A stretch of 64,000 bases of DNA, taken from assembly GCF_030015065.1 (NCBI RefSeq), contig NZ_JAIVFN010000002.1, positions 1-64,000 on the forward strand. The letters are read 5' to 3'. Positions 55,336 to 64,000 of this stretch are shown here, piece by piece (within the stretch, counting starts at the first letter, position 1; each line of letters starts with the position of its first letter). Under the pieces are notes generated by a model. It was given only the letters and a program-made list of their open reading frames with translations. It was not told the origin of the DNA and made no database searches. Position numbers and translations under genes: made by a program. Source of the stretch: Xanthobacter autotrophicus. Lineage in GTDB: Bacteria; Pseudomonadota; Alphaproteobacteria; Rhizobiales; Xanthobacteraceae.

Positions 55336-55739
55336 GTGATCGAGGTGACGGACGTTCGACTCACGCTGACGCCGAAGGCACGTGAGGATCTGGATGGCAT
55401 TTGGCGGTATTCGACCGACCGATGGGCGTCACCAAGGCCGAAGCTTATGTGCGGCTGATCGCTGAAGCGCTTGACATGCTCGCGCGTGACCTCCGCGGCG
55501 GCATGCGCGCCGACCATGTCCGACCGGGCTATTTCCGCCACCTGATCGGCTCACACGTCGTTTTCTACAGATTCCCGCACGACGGGGTTCTGGAGGTCGT
55601 GCGTATTCTGCACCAGCGCATGGATGTGGCGCGTCATCTTCAGCGGGTGATTCAAGCCCCCGACGTTTGGCCGCCGCCGGCATTGTCCGGCAAGCGAACC
55701 ATGTTCCAGGCCTTCCGACAGGGACGGTGCGATCTGTAG
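55336..55739 (+). pseudogene. parE: ParE-like toxin gene with a frameshift
   Basis: From GTG 55336 one frame encodes VIEVTDVRLTLTPKAREDL then DGIWRYSTDRW, the start of a ParE toxin (RelE superfamily), but it runs into a stop at about 55458. The rest of the toxin lies in the +1-shifted frame beginning near 55424: GVTKAEAYVRLIAEALDMLA, RPGYFRHLIGSHVVFYRF and VVRILHQRMDVARHL are unmistakable ParE segments. The frames join if the GGG at 55424-55426 had one more G (TGGGGCGTCACC gives W-G-V-T). So the toxin is probably inactive, unless the deletion is a sequencing error or ribosomes shift. The shifted frame continues about 25 residues beyond the usual ParE end. Confidence 0.85.
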
Positions 55740-55827
55740 GGGGCTTTCCCCGCCCACCTTCCGCCGCAAACCCTTCCACCGCGGCATACCCCTTGCTATA
55801 GCGGCGGGCAGCTTTTGGGAGCGTATC

Positions 55828-56111
55828 ATGTCCGTCGATCAGGCGACCGTCCGCCGGGTGGCCCATCTTGCGCGCATCTCGGTGCGCGAGGACGAACTCG
55901 GCCATCTTCAGAACGAGCTCAACGCCATCCTCGAATTCGTCGAGCAACTGGCCGACCTCGACGTCTCCGGCGTCGAGCCCTTGACCAGCGTGGTGCCCGT
56001 GGAACTGCCCATGCGCGAGGATGTGGTCACCGACGGCCACTGCCCCGAAAAAGTGCTCGCCAATGCCCCCGATGCCGAGGGTGGCTTCTTTACCGTGCCG
56101 AAGGTGGTGGA

Positions 56112-56115
<4 letters not shown>
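55828..56115 (+). CDS. gatC: Asp-tRNA(Asn)/Glu-tRNA(Gln) amidotransferase subunit C
   Basis: 95 residues. GatC stabilises GatA and bridges it to GatB. Family signatures: [37 protein letters not shown] and the C-terminal [19 protein letters not shown]. It overlaps gatA by ATGA. Confidence 0.94.
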
Positions 56116-57596
<1,481 letters not shown>

Positions 57597-57615
57597 GGTC
57601 AGCCGGTTTCGACAG

Positions 57616-57643
57616 AGGCGCCCGCGCTTCGGTGCGGGTGCCT
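57616..57643. terminator. UUCG-capped hairpin between gatA and the glycosyltransferase gene
   Basis: A 12-bp stem AGGCGCCCGCGC/GTGCGGGTGCCT (with two G-T pairs) closed by a TTCG tetraloop lies between convergent genes. No T-run on either side; probably a structural terminator. Confidence 0.5.
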
Positions 57644-58779
57644 ATCCGAGGCGCTTCCGGATGGAGCGGCTCAGGCGGCGGACGGTGCCGTCCCATTCCG
57701 CCTTGAGGGTGGTGTGGCCGCCGCGCAGCGCCCGCCAGCGCCCCACCAGGGACTTGGACAGGAACTTCGCAAGGCCGCTCTCCGCCGCCTGCCGGGAGGT
57801 CGCGCCACCCGCCTCAAGACGGCTCAGGGAGGCGATGACCGTATCTACGGCCGAGGCCGCCTTGTCATAGGGGCGGATGGCGGCGAGGGCATCATAACGC
57901 CGTGGCCCGCCGAGCCGCTCGAACGGCCGCTGCTGCGTGTCGTCCGGGCCGGTCGCGCCCAAGTAGCAGGCGGTGATAGCATCCAGGCTTTCGAGCCTCA
58001 GGCCGGGGCTCGACCGCAGCAGCGCCATGGCGCTCATGGGACCCAGCGCCGTGGTGGCGGGATCGTAATCTGGCCGGGTGCGCCAGCGGCAATAGGCCAC
58101 CAGCGTCTTCGAGACGATCTGGTCGTGGCTGCGCACCGGGAAATGGGCGAGGGCGACCGACTGCAACTGGTGCACCACCACCTTGCGCCGGAAGCAGAAG
58201 GCGGCGTGGTTGCCATCCTCGATCTTGAGTTCCGCATTCGCCGCGACGCTCGCCGGCAGCATCACCTTGGCGCTGAAGCCGGTGAGCTTCTGGGTGCGGT
58301 CCGAGACGAAGCTGAAGGGATCGGGGATCTGGTCGAGCGGGCGGGGCAGGTAGTTCCACATGCGCAGCCCGCCGGCCTGGGCTTCGGGCAGGCTGGAGAG
58401 TTCCGCTTCGAGGGTGGAGCGGTCCGGCGTGGTGAGAAACTCGTCGCCGTCCAGCAGGAAGGCGAAATCCCACCGCTCCACCCCATAGGCACGCGCAAGC
58501 AGGCCCTTGGTGCGCGCGGCCTGGAAATAGGCGGCCTCCTGCGGGCCGTCGAACACGCTCACCGCCAGCCCCTCCGCCGCGAGGGCGTCGAGGATGGCGC
58601 GGGTGCCGTCCCGGCTCTGGTCGTCCTCGATGAAGAGGTGGTCAACCACCGCCAGCGTGTGCCGCACGAACGCCTCGATCACGTCCGCCTCGTCGCGGAC
58701 GATGGCGACGGCGGCAAGCCGCAGGCTCTTCGGCGCGGGGGGGAGGAGGCGAGGGGACGCCGGATGTTGACACGGTCAT
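57642..58779 (-). CDS. Glycosyltransferase family 2-like protein with an apparent 5' frameshift at a seven-C run
   Basis: The main frame (58682 down to 57642, 346 residues) encodes a GT2-like protein: HLFIEDDQSRDGTRAILDAL, FAFLLDGDEFL (DxD), LRMWNYLPRP and HQLQSVALAHFPVRSH. In frame ahead of its GTG 58682, SLRLAAVAIVRDEADVIEAF is clearly the conserved GT-A start, but that frame has no good start codon. ATG 58779 lies one frame off. Removing one C from the seven-C run (plus-strand G 58737-58743) joins ATG 58779 to this segment as MTVSTSGVPSPPPPAPKSLR. The gene is thus either a recent pseudogene, an assembly error, or phase variable. It sits between gatA and gatB on the opposite strand. Target glycan unknown. 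Confidence 0.75.
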
Positions 58780-58920
58780 GAATGGGAGTGAGATGGGGTC
58801 TCGTTTGCGCCTGCTATAGCACCGGCCGCGCGGCGAGGCGAGGCGGCAAAGCACGGCCAAGAGCGCGATCCGAACAAATTGCGATGCAAGCAGATCGGCG
58901 CGTGCTCTGGCGTTGCGCGC

Positions 58921-58937
58921 ACTCCCCGTTGGGGAGT
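58921..58937 (+). promoter_or_regulatory. Short perfect hairpin in the gatB leader
   Basis: ACTCCCC-GTT-GGGGAGT, a 7-bp stem with a 3-nt loop 76 bp upstream of gatB. It may be a leader structure; no ligand-binding motif is recognised. Confidence 0.3.
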
Positions 58938-59012
58938 AGTGAGTTAAGAGAAACGCTCGTCGAAACGCTGATCGCCTGCGCGCCGACGCGGCGGCTAGTC
59001 CCGGGACCTTTC

Positions 59013-60503
59013 ATGACCGTACATGTTCGCCCTACCGAACCTAAGAAGCTCATTTCCGGCGCCACCGGCGACTGGGAGGTGGTGATCGGCATGGAGGTGC
59101 ATGCCCAGGTCGCCTCCAATGCGAAGCTGTTCTCCGGCGCCTCCACCGCCTTCGGCGGCCCGCCCAACGACCATGTCTCGCTGGTGGATGCGGCCATGCC
59201 CGGCATGCTGCCCGTCATCAACCAGGAGTGCGTCGCCCAGGCGGTGCGCACCGGCCTTGGCCTGAAGGCGCAGATCAACCTCATCTCGGTGTTCGACCGG
59301 AAGAACTATTTCTATCCGGACCTGCCGCAGGGCTACCAGATCAGCCAGTACAAGCAGCCGGTGGTGGGCGAGGGCGAGGTGATCGTCGACCTGCCCGACG
59401 GCGAGAGCTTCACCGTAGGCATCGAGCGCCTGCATCTGGAGCAGGACGCCGGCAAGTCCATCCACGACCTGTCGCCCACCCAGTCCTTTGTGGACCTCAA
59501 CCGCTCCGGCGTGGCGCTGATGGAGATCGTCTCCCACCCCGATTTACGCTCGGCGGAGGAGGCGAAGGCCTATGTGACCAAGCTGCGCACCATCCTGCGC
59601 TATCTCGGCACCTGCGACGGCGACATGGAGAAGGGCAATTTGCGCGCCGACGTGAACGTCTCCGTGCGCCGCCCCGGCGCGCCCTTCGGCACCCGCTGCG
59701 AGATCAAGAACGTCAACTCCATCCGCTTCATCGGCCAGGCGGTGGAGGCGGAGGCCCGCCGCCAGATCGAGATCCTGGAGGATGGCGGCACCATCTCCCA
59801 GGAGACGCGCCTGTTCGACCCCACCAAGGGCGAGACGCGCTCCATGCGCTCGAAGGAAGAGGCGCACGACTACCGCTACTTCCCCGATCCGGACCTGCTG
59901 CCGCTGGTGCTGAAGCCCGAATGGGTGGAGGACCTCAAGGGACACCTGCCCGAACTGCCAGACGAGAAGAAGGCCCGCTTCATCGCCGACTATGGTCTCT
60001 CGCCCTATGACGCCGGCGTGCTGGTGGCCGAGCGCGAGACCGCCGCCTATTTCGAGGAAGTGGCGGAAGGCGGCGGCGTCAAGCGCGACGGCAAGGCGGC
60101 GGCGAACTTCGTCATCAACGAGCTGTTCGGCCGCCTCAACAAGGAAGGGCGCGACATCACCTCGTCGCCGGTCACCCCGCACCAGATCGGGGCCATCCTC
60201 GATCTGATCGCGGAGGGCACCATCTCCTCCAAGATCGCCAAGGACCTGTTCGAGATCGTCTTCACCGAGGGCGGCGACCCGCGCGTGGTGGTGGAAGCCC
60301 GGGGCATGAAGCAGGTGACCGACCTCGGCGCCATCGAGAAGGTGGTGGACGAGATCATTGCCAAGAACCCGGACAAGGTGGCCCAGGTGCAGGCCAAGCC
60401 CACCATGCTGGGCTGGTTCGTGGGCCAGGCCATGAAGGCCTCCGGCGGCAAGGCCAACCCGCAGGCGCTCAACGACATCCTGAAGGCGAAGCTCGGGATC
60501 TGA
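59013..60503 (+). CDS. gatB: Asp-tRNA(Asn)/Glu-tRNA(Gln) amidotransferase subunit B
   Basis: Subunit that binds misacylated tRNA and catalyses ATP-dependent transamidation. 496 residues: [20 protein letters not shown], the ATP-site region [31 protein letters not shown] and a C-terminal YqeY-like helical domain ending [15 protein letters not shown]-like ([19 protein letters not shown]). ATG 59013 matches the family start; the open frame upstream overlaps the divergent glycosyltransferase promoter. A strong terminator follows. Confidence 0.95.
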   Translation: MTVHVRPTEPKKLISGATGDWEVVIGMEVHAQVASNAKLFSGASTAFGGPPNDHVSLVDAAMPGMLPVINQECVAQAVRTGLGLKAQINLISVFDRKNYFYPDLPQGYQISQYKQPVVGEGEVIVDLPDGESFTVGIERLHLEQDAGKSIHDLSPTQSFVDLNRSGVALMEIVSHPDLRSAEEAKAYVTKLRTILRYLGTCDGDMEKGNLRADVNVSVRRPGAPFGTRCEIKNVNSIRFIGQAVEAEARRQIEILEDGGTISQETRLFDPTKGETRSMRSKEEAHDYRYFPDPDLLPLVLKPEWVEDLKGHLPELPDEKKARFIADYGLSPYDAGVLVAERETAAYFEEVAEGGGVKRDGKAAANFVINELFGRLNKEGRDITSSPVTPHQIGAILDLIAEGTISSKIAKDLFEIVFTEGGDPRVVVEARGMKQVTDLGAIEKVVDEIIAKNPDKVAQVQAKPTMLGWFVGQAMKASGGKANPQALNDILKAKLGI

Positions 60504-60536
60504 GCCCCCTCCTTCCTGGTTTTCCGCATTCTCCGC

Positions 60537-60570
60537 AATGCCCGGCCCTGCGCCGGGCATTGTCGTTTTT
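60537..60570 (+). terminator. Rho-independent terminator of gatB
   Basis: A 10-bp stem AATGCCCGGC/GCCGGGCATT with a 5-nt loop is followed by GTCGTTTTT. Confidence 0.88.
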
Positions 60571-60607
60571 AGTCTCTTGCCGCGACCGGGCACGCCGTCG
60601 CCCCGCC

Positions 60608-61780
60608 TCACTCCGCTGCGGCGGCGCGGGCCAGCGGCCGCTCGATCTCCCGCACCAGGCTGTCGCGGGAGATGTCGGAGATGGCGCGGGCGCCGGTGAG
60701 GGTCATGGCCACCCGCATCTCCTTGGCGATGATGTCGAGCAGGTTCTCCACCCCCGCGCCGCCCGCCGCCGCCAGCGCATAGACGAAGGCGCGGCCGAGC
60801 AGCACGCCGTCGGCGCCCTGCGCCAGCATCCGCACCACGTCGAGCCCCGAGCGGATGCCGGAATCGGCGAGAAGCGTCATCTCGCCCTTCACCGCATCGG
60901 CGATGGGCGGCAGGGCGCGGGCGGAGGACAGCACGCCGTCGAGCTGGCGCCCGCCATGGTTCGACACGATGATGCCGTCGGCGCCGAAGCGCACCGCGTC
61001 GCGGGCATCCTCCGGGTCAAGGATGCCCTTGATGACCATGGGACCTTTCCAGAACTCGCGGATCCATTCCAGGTCCTTCCAGCCGATGGACGGATCGAAA
61101 TTGGCGCCGAGCCAGCCGACATAGTCCTCGAGCGTGGTCTTCTCCTTGCGATAGGCGGAGACGTTGCCGAGATCGTGCGGGGTGCCCATCAGACCCACGT
61201 CATAGGCCCAGAACGGGTGCAATACGGCCTGCACCATGCGCCGGAACGCGGCATTGGGGCCGGACATTCCGGAATGGGCATCGCGATAGCGCGCGCCGGG
61301 CACCGGCATGTCCACGGTGAAGACCAGGGTGCGGATGCCCGCTGCCCAGGCGCGCTCCAGCGCGTTCTGCATGAAGCCGCGGTCCTTCAGCACGTAGAGC
61401 TGGAACCAGATGGGCTTGGCGACCTGGCTCTGCACTTCCTCGATGGGGCAGACCGAGACGGTGGAAAGGGTGAAGGGGATGCCCTTCCTGGTCGCGGCCT
61501 GCGCGGCCTGCACCTCGCCGCGCCGGGCAAACATGCCGGTGAGGCCCACCGGGGCGAGGCCCACGGGCATGGAGAGGGGCTGGTCGAACAGGCTGGCCGA
61601 AAGATCCACCTCGCCCACGCTCTTCAGAACGCGCTGGCGCAGGGCGAGGTCGGACAGGTCCTCCACGTTCCGGCGCAGGGTGGCTTCGGCATAGGCGCCG
61701 CCGTCGATATAGTGGAACAGGAAGGGCGGCAGGCGGCGGCGGGCCGCCTCGCGATAGTCCGAGGACGACGAGATGATCAT
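60608..61780 (-). CDS. lldD: FMN-dependent L-lactate dehydrogenase / alpha-hydroxy-acid oxidising protein
   Basis: 390 residues of the FMN alpha-hydroxyacid dehydrogenase family (LldD, glycolate and mandelate relatives). [13 protein letters not shown] contains the substrate-binding Tyr, FQLYVLKDR the FMN strand, and the catalytic His and Arg are in [15 protein letters not shown], with [17 protein letters not shown] and [11 protein letters not shown] for FMN phosphate. It would oxidise L-lactate to pyruvate and pass electrons to the quinone pool. The start overlaps the lldR stop (ATGA), so the two form an operon transcribed from lldR. Association with an LldR-like regulator supports lactate as substrate. 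Confidence 0.9.
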   Translation of the reverse strand: MIISSSSDYREAARRRLPPFLFHYIDGGAYAEATLRRNVEDLSDLALRQRVLKSVGEVDLSASLFDQPLSMPVGLAPVGLTGMFARRGEVQAAQAATRKGIPFTLSTVSVCPIEEVQSQVAKPIWFQLYVLKDRGFMQNALERAWAAGIRTLVFTVDMPVPGARYRDAHSGMSGPNAAFRRMVQAVLHPFWAYDVGLMGTPHDLGNVSAYRKEKTTLEDYVGWLGANFDPSIGWKDLEWIREFWKGPMVIKGILDPEDARDAVRFGADGIIVSNHGGRQLDGVLSSARALPPIADAVKGEMTLLADSGIRSGLDVVRMLAQGADGVLLGRAFVYALAAAGGAGVENLLDIIAKEMRVAMTLTGARAISDISRDSLVREIERPLARAAAAE

Positions 61781-62619
61781 GATCTTGCTTCCTTCTCTGT
61801 CGCCGCCCGGGAAAGGGCGCGCACCGAGCGTCGCTCGCGCGCCGCGGCATCTTCGATGAGCCGCAGGCTGTCCTCCACGAAATCGAGATGCCGGCGGGTG
61901 GCGTCGCGCGCATCGTCGGCGCGGCCTTCCATGATCGCCTCGAAGATGAGGCGATGCTGCTCCTCCAGCGCGTGCGCGGTGCGCGGCAGGCGGTAGAGCT
62001 TGTCGAGGCTGGTGGAAATGGAGTGCTGCAGCAGGTCGAACAGGCCCGCCATCACCTGGCGCAGGACCGCATTGTGGGAGGCTTGCGCCACCGCCATGTG
62101 GAAGGCGGCATCGGCGCGGGCCTGCGTCGCCGCGTCGGCGCCCTCGGCGGCGCGGATACCCGCATGAGCCGCCGCCAGCCGCGTCCTGTCCTCCTCGCCG
62201 GCCCGCAGCGCCGCATGCCAGGCCGCATCGCCGTCTAGCGACCTGCGGATCTCCATGACGTCCTGCCAGTAGCCCGGTTCCAGGCGGGCGAGGGGCGAAA
62301 GGGGGGAGAATGCCTTGTCCAGCGAGACGGCGGCGAGGGGTTCGGCCACGAAGGTGCCGCCACCCCGGCGCACGGTGAGGATGCCGCGGCTCACCAGACG
62401 CTGGATGGCTTCGCGCAGCCGGGAGCGCGATACCCCTAGGTCGGCGGCGAGCTTGCGCTCCGGCGGCAGCCGCGCGCCGGCCTGAAGTCCGCCTTCGACG
62501 ATCAAGGCCTCGATCTCGTCCGACAGCTTTCTCACCCGGCCCTCCACGTCGGGAAAGCAGGCGGCACCGTCGCCGCCGCCCGGCCTGCGCAAATTGGTCA
62601 GACCAAAATCGCACAGCAT
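61777..62619 (-). CDS. lldR: GntR/FadR-family regulator, LldR-like
   Basis: 280 residues from ATG 62619: an N-terminal winged helix ([47 protein letters not shown]) and a C-terminal FCD ligand-binding domain ([52 protein letters not shown]). It is expected to repress lldD and release DNA with lactate or pyruvate bound. The start is doubtful: an operator-like palindrome (62594-62606) would fall inside codons 5-9, and GTG 62535 with GGAGGG just upstream, or GTG 62547, would give a more usual 252-256 residue protein and leave the site in the leader. Confidence 0.87.
   Translation of the reverse strand: MLCDFGLTNLRRPGGGDGAACFPDVEGRVRKLSDEIEALIVEGGLQAGARLPPERKLAADLGVSRSRLREAIQRLVSRGILTVRRGGGTFVAEPLAAVSLDKAFSPLSPLARLEPGYWQDVMEIRRSLDGDAAWHAALRAGEEDRTRLAAAHAGIRAAEGADAATQARADAAFHMAVAQASHNAVLRQVMAGLFDLLQHSISTSLDKLYRLPRTAHALEEQHRLIFEAIMEGRADDARDATRRHLDFVEDSLRLIEDAAARERRSVRALSRAATEKEARS
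62594..62606. promoter_or_regulatory. LldR-type operator 1
   Basis: TTGGT-CAG-ACCAA is a perfect palindrome of the TTGGTnnnACCAA form known for LldR and PdhR-type GntR regulators. It shares a 17-nt identity (GCAAATTGGTCAGACCA) with the second site. Confidence 0.75.
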
Positions 62620-62680
62620 TGTTCAGTCATGTCATTTGATCGCTCAGATAACTGAAGACACGAATTAGTCAAATGGCAAA

Positions 62681-62693
62681 TTGGTCAGACCAC
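62681..62693. promoter_or_regulatory. LldR-type operator 2
   Basis: TTGGT-CAG-ACCAC, nearly palindromic, 87 bp (centre to centre) upstream of the first site; two sites are compatible with DNA looping as in E. coli lldPRD. Confidence 0.7.
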
Positions 62694-62993
62694 ATTTGCC
62701 GGCCGGCTTCATCGCTGGTGTTGCGGTTGCCGGCTGCGGATCGCATCTGGAAGAGTGGCGCTGCTTCGGCCGGTACGCGCGAGGGAAGGCGTGGAGGGAA
62801 CTGACGATCAGCGCGCGGCTCCGCTGACCGCGCAGGAAGCGCCAGCGGGAAGAGCCTGCCGGCAAGCTGGGGGAAGGGGAGATTGTGCCGCTCAGGGAGC
62901 CACGACCGCTGAGGCCCGCCGCCAGACGCTGTTATGGCGGATATGATGTCCTGCGCATTTCGTTGCGCGGGTGCGGACAGGATCCCAAAAGCA

Positions 62994-63020
62994 AAAAGGC
63001 CGCGCTACGGGCGGCCTTTT
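62994..63020 (+). terminator. A/T-flanked GC hairpin, terminator-like remnant
   Basis: Stem AAAAGGCCGC (62994-63003) with GCGGCCTTTT (63011-63020), 7-nt loop. It has the form of an intrinsic terminator, but no gene ends just before it on either strand, so it may mark a lost gene or be part of a repeat. Confidence 0.4.
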
Positions 63021-63184
63021 GCAGATCTGGATATTCAAGACTGATTTTGGTTGCGGGGGCACGCAACCATCTCAAATTGCTATTTCGAGCCGCAGCATAG
63101 ATATCCGCTCCGAGGTCGAGGGTGAGGGTTCAATTCCCCCTGATTTCGAGAAGCCCTGCGTTCCCAGTGACAAGCTAATTATAA

Positions 63185-63210
63185 AATGCGCTTGAACGCA
63201 TATGCGCATT
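63185..63210. promoter_or_regulatory. ArsR-type inverted repeat (operator)
   Basis: AATGCGC (63185-63191) and GCGCATT (63204-63210) form a 7-12-7 inverted repeat of ArsR/SmtB type, 16 bp before the arsR start. TTGAAC (63192-63197) and TAAAAG (63215-63220), 17 bp apart, could be the -35 and -10 boxes, so the repressor would cover the promoter. Confidence 0.6.
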
Positions 63211-63226
63211 AAAGTAAAAGAAGCGT

Positions 63227-63526
63227 ATGCAGTCCGCCCTCACCCTTCTGTCGGCCCTGGCCGAACCCACCCGCCTCGCGGCGGTCCACCTCCTGTGGGA
63301 TGGGCACGAGCATTGCGTCTGCGAACTCGTGCGCGTCCTCGGCGTCACCCAATCCCGCATGTCGCGTCATATGGCGGTGCTCAAGCAGGCTGGCGTCGTG
63401 GTGGATCGGCGGGACGCCCAATGGGTGCGCTACCGTCGCAATCCCGAACTGCCGGCCGAGCAGGCAACCATCATCAATGCTGTCCTCACCACCCTGGACG
63501 CTTCATCGAACAGGAGAGCCGCATGA
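63227..63526 (+). CDS. ArsR/SmtB-family metalloregulator
   Basis: A 99-residue winged-helix repressor: LLSALAEPTRLAAVHLL, then HEHCVCELVRVLG with the CxC pair at the start of the recognition region as in arsenite-sensing ArsR (CVCDL type), SRMSRHMAVLKQAGVVVDRR as the recognition helix and wing. It should release DNA on binding As(III) or a similar soft metal. The inverted repeat at 63185-63210 is its likely operator. The stop overlaps the downstream permease start (ATGA), so it controls that gene. Confidence 0.88.
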   Translation: MQSALTLLSALAEPTRLAAVHLLWDGHEHCVCELVRVLGVTQSRMSRHMAVLKQAGVVVDRRDAQWVRYRRNPELPAEQATIINAVLTTLDASSNRRAA

Positions 63527-64000
63527 GCGCCGACCTGTCATTGACCGGGCGCAAGCCACCGAGGGATGCATCGTCACTGACCTGGGCGGCGGTGACGGCC
63601 GCGGCGATCGCCCTCTGGTTCGTGGTCTATGCCCAGCTCGCGCCGTTCTCCCAATGGCTAGTGGCCCGCCTGCCGGTGGAGCAAGGCAGCCATCTCGCTG
63701 AAGCGGTCGCGTTCTTCATCTACGACACGCCCAAGGTGCTGATGCTGCTGACGCTGGTGGTCTTCGCCATGGGCGTGGTGCGCAGCTTCTTCTCCGCCGA
63801 GCGCACCCGCGCCCTGCTCGCTGGAAAACGCGAGGGGCTCGGCAACATTGCGGCCGCCGGCCTCGGCATCGTCACGCCCTTCTGCTCCTGCTCGGCGGTG
63901 CCGCTGTTCGTCGGCTTCGTCTCCGCCGGGGTGCCCCTGGGCGTCACCTTCTCCTTCCTCATCGCCGCGCCCATGGTCAACGAGGTGGCGCTGGGCCTCC
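63523..64000 (+). CDS. Permease (ArsP/DUF318, PF03773-type), 3'-truncated by window edge
   Basis: The first 159 residues of a polytopic membrane protein are visible. After a 20-residue hydrophilic leader come helices AAIALWFVVYAQLAPF and VLMLLTLVVFAMGVVRSFF, then the family signature VTPFCSCSAVPLFVGFVSAG and APMVNEVA. Family members are two-repeat permeases; some (ArsP) expel trivalent organoarsenicals, and others are of unknown substrate. The Cys pair in TPFCSCS is the key motif. Co-transcription with an ArsR protein supports a role in metalloid or metal export. The C-terminal repeat is outside the window. Confidence 0.85.
   Translation, partial: MSADLSLTGRKPPRDASSLTWAAVTAAAIALWFVVYAQLAPFSQWLVARLPVEQGSHLAEAVAFFIYDTPKVLMLLTLVVFAMGVVRSFFSAERTRALLAGKREGLGNIAAAGLGIVTPFCSCSAVPLFVGFVSAGVPLGVTFSFLIAAPMVNEVALGL

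Larger units (their letters stand above)
62694..63226. other. Gene-poor region between lldR and arsR with hairpins
   Basis: About 530 bp between divergent operons. It contains an AAAAGGCCGC/GCGGCCTTTT hairpin (62994-63020) and a TGGTTGC/GCAACCA hairpin with an eight-base GGGGGCAC loop (63048-63069), sequences that look like a dispersed intergenic element, then a short GGGTTCAATTCCC segment. No ORF here is convincing: the frames encode short Arg-rich peptides. The ArsR operator lies at its right end. Confidence 0.45.

Noticed and set aside
62665-63100. Short ORFs of about 66-74 codons between lldR and arsR
   Set aside because: They run through hairpin elements, lack ribosome-binding sites and have Arg-rich, non-domain translations.
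63116-63160. T-loop-like GGGTTCAATTCCC suggesting a tRNA 3' end or attachment site
   Set aside because: No matching acceptor, D or anticodon arms can be folded upstream, and no CCA or integrase is present.

Overview
The window is a GC-rich bacterial chromosome segment with codon use strongly biased to G/C in the third position. Gene content and order point to an alphaproteobacterium of the Hyphomicrobiales (Rhizobiales), plausibly the Xanthobacteraceae (Xanthobacter, Azorhizobium, Ancylobacter); the genus is inference. Supporting blocks are rsh-pdxJ-acpS-lepB-rnc-era, pdhA-pdhB-pdhC-lpdA-lipA-coq10, topA-dprA-plsY-pyrX-pyrB and ruvX-gatC-gatA-gatB. I found no rRNA, tRNA, CRISPR array, intact insertion sequence or prophage. 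Most of the window is housekeeping chromosome with small accessory insertions.

Layout. 1-8.6 kb: the end of an IalB-family envelope protein, hspQ, a Chloroflexus-type malyl-CoA lyase, a gamma-glutamylcyclotransferase-like protein, an AEC transporter, a UbiH-type FAD hydroxylase, then TerC, an SDR and a quinone oxidoreductase. 8.7-20.5 kb: stringent response (rsh), vitamin B6 (pdxJ), ACP activation (acpS), secretion (lepB), RNA processing (rnc, era), a CLC channel, parC, a small secreted Trp/Arg-rich protein and recO. 20.6-30.1 kb: ftsB, then the pyruvate dehydrogenase cluster with lipoate synthesis (lipA), the COQ10-like protein and several small inserted genes. 30.1-38 kb: a rhodanese, a complete branched-chain amino acid ABC transporter (livHMGF, a small membrane protein and a binding protein) and an SBF-type transporter. 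38-43.3 kb: a tandem PPC-domain protein, a lysine 2,3-aminomutase-family radical SAM enzyme, two XdhC genes, a MoeA-MobA fusion and a DUF488 protein. 43.5-52.2 kb: a zinc metallopeptidase, topA, dprA, plsY and pyrX-pyrB. 52.5-60.5 kb: a secreted protein, a second AEC transporter, ruvX, a parD antitoxin with a broken parE, gatC-gatA, a glycosyltransferase with an apparent 5' frameshift, and gatB. 60.6-64 kb: a lactate dehydrogenase and its GntR regulator, then an ArsR regulator and a permease that runs off the right edge.

How the genes work together. The central theme is acetyl-CoA supply and use: PDH subunits, their lipoyl cofactor synthase, E3, a lactate-to-pyruvate enzyme and a malyl-CoA lyase. 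Regulatory DNA is unusually readable at three places: twin 19-bp palindromes that are exact reverse complements of each other between ftsB and pdhA, two TTGGT-CAG-ACCA operators 87 bp apart in front of lldR-lldD, and a 7-12-7 inverted repeat in front of arsR.

Most notable oddities: two probable single-base frameshifts (parE at a GGG, and the glycosyltransferase at a seven-C run); 15-nt in-frame tandem repeats near the N-terminus of three unrelated genes (the UbiH-like gene, era, the aminomutase); a dihydroorotase paralogue without its metal-binding HxH; a CLC protein with a non-canonical filter; and a nucleoside deoxyribosyltransferase-like gene overlapping lpdA. I did not identify a clearly new multi-gene system. 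The best candidates for new biology are the pdh control region, the phase-variation-like tract and the small genes embedded in the pdh cluster.
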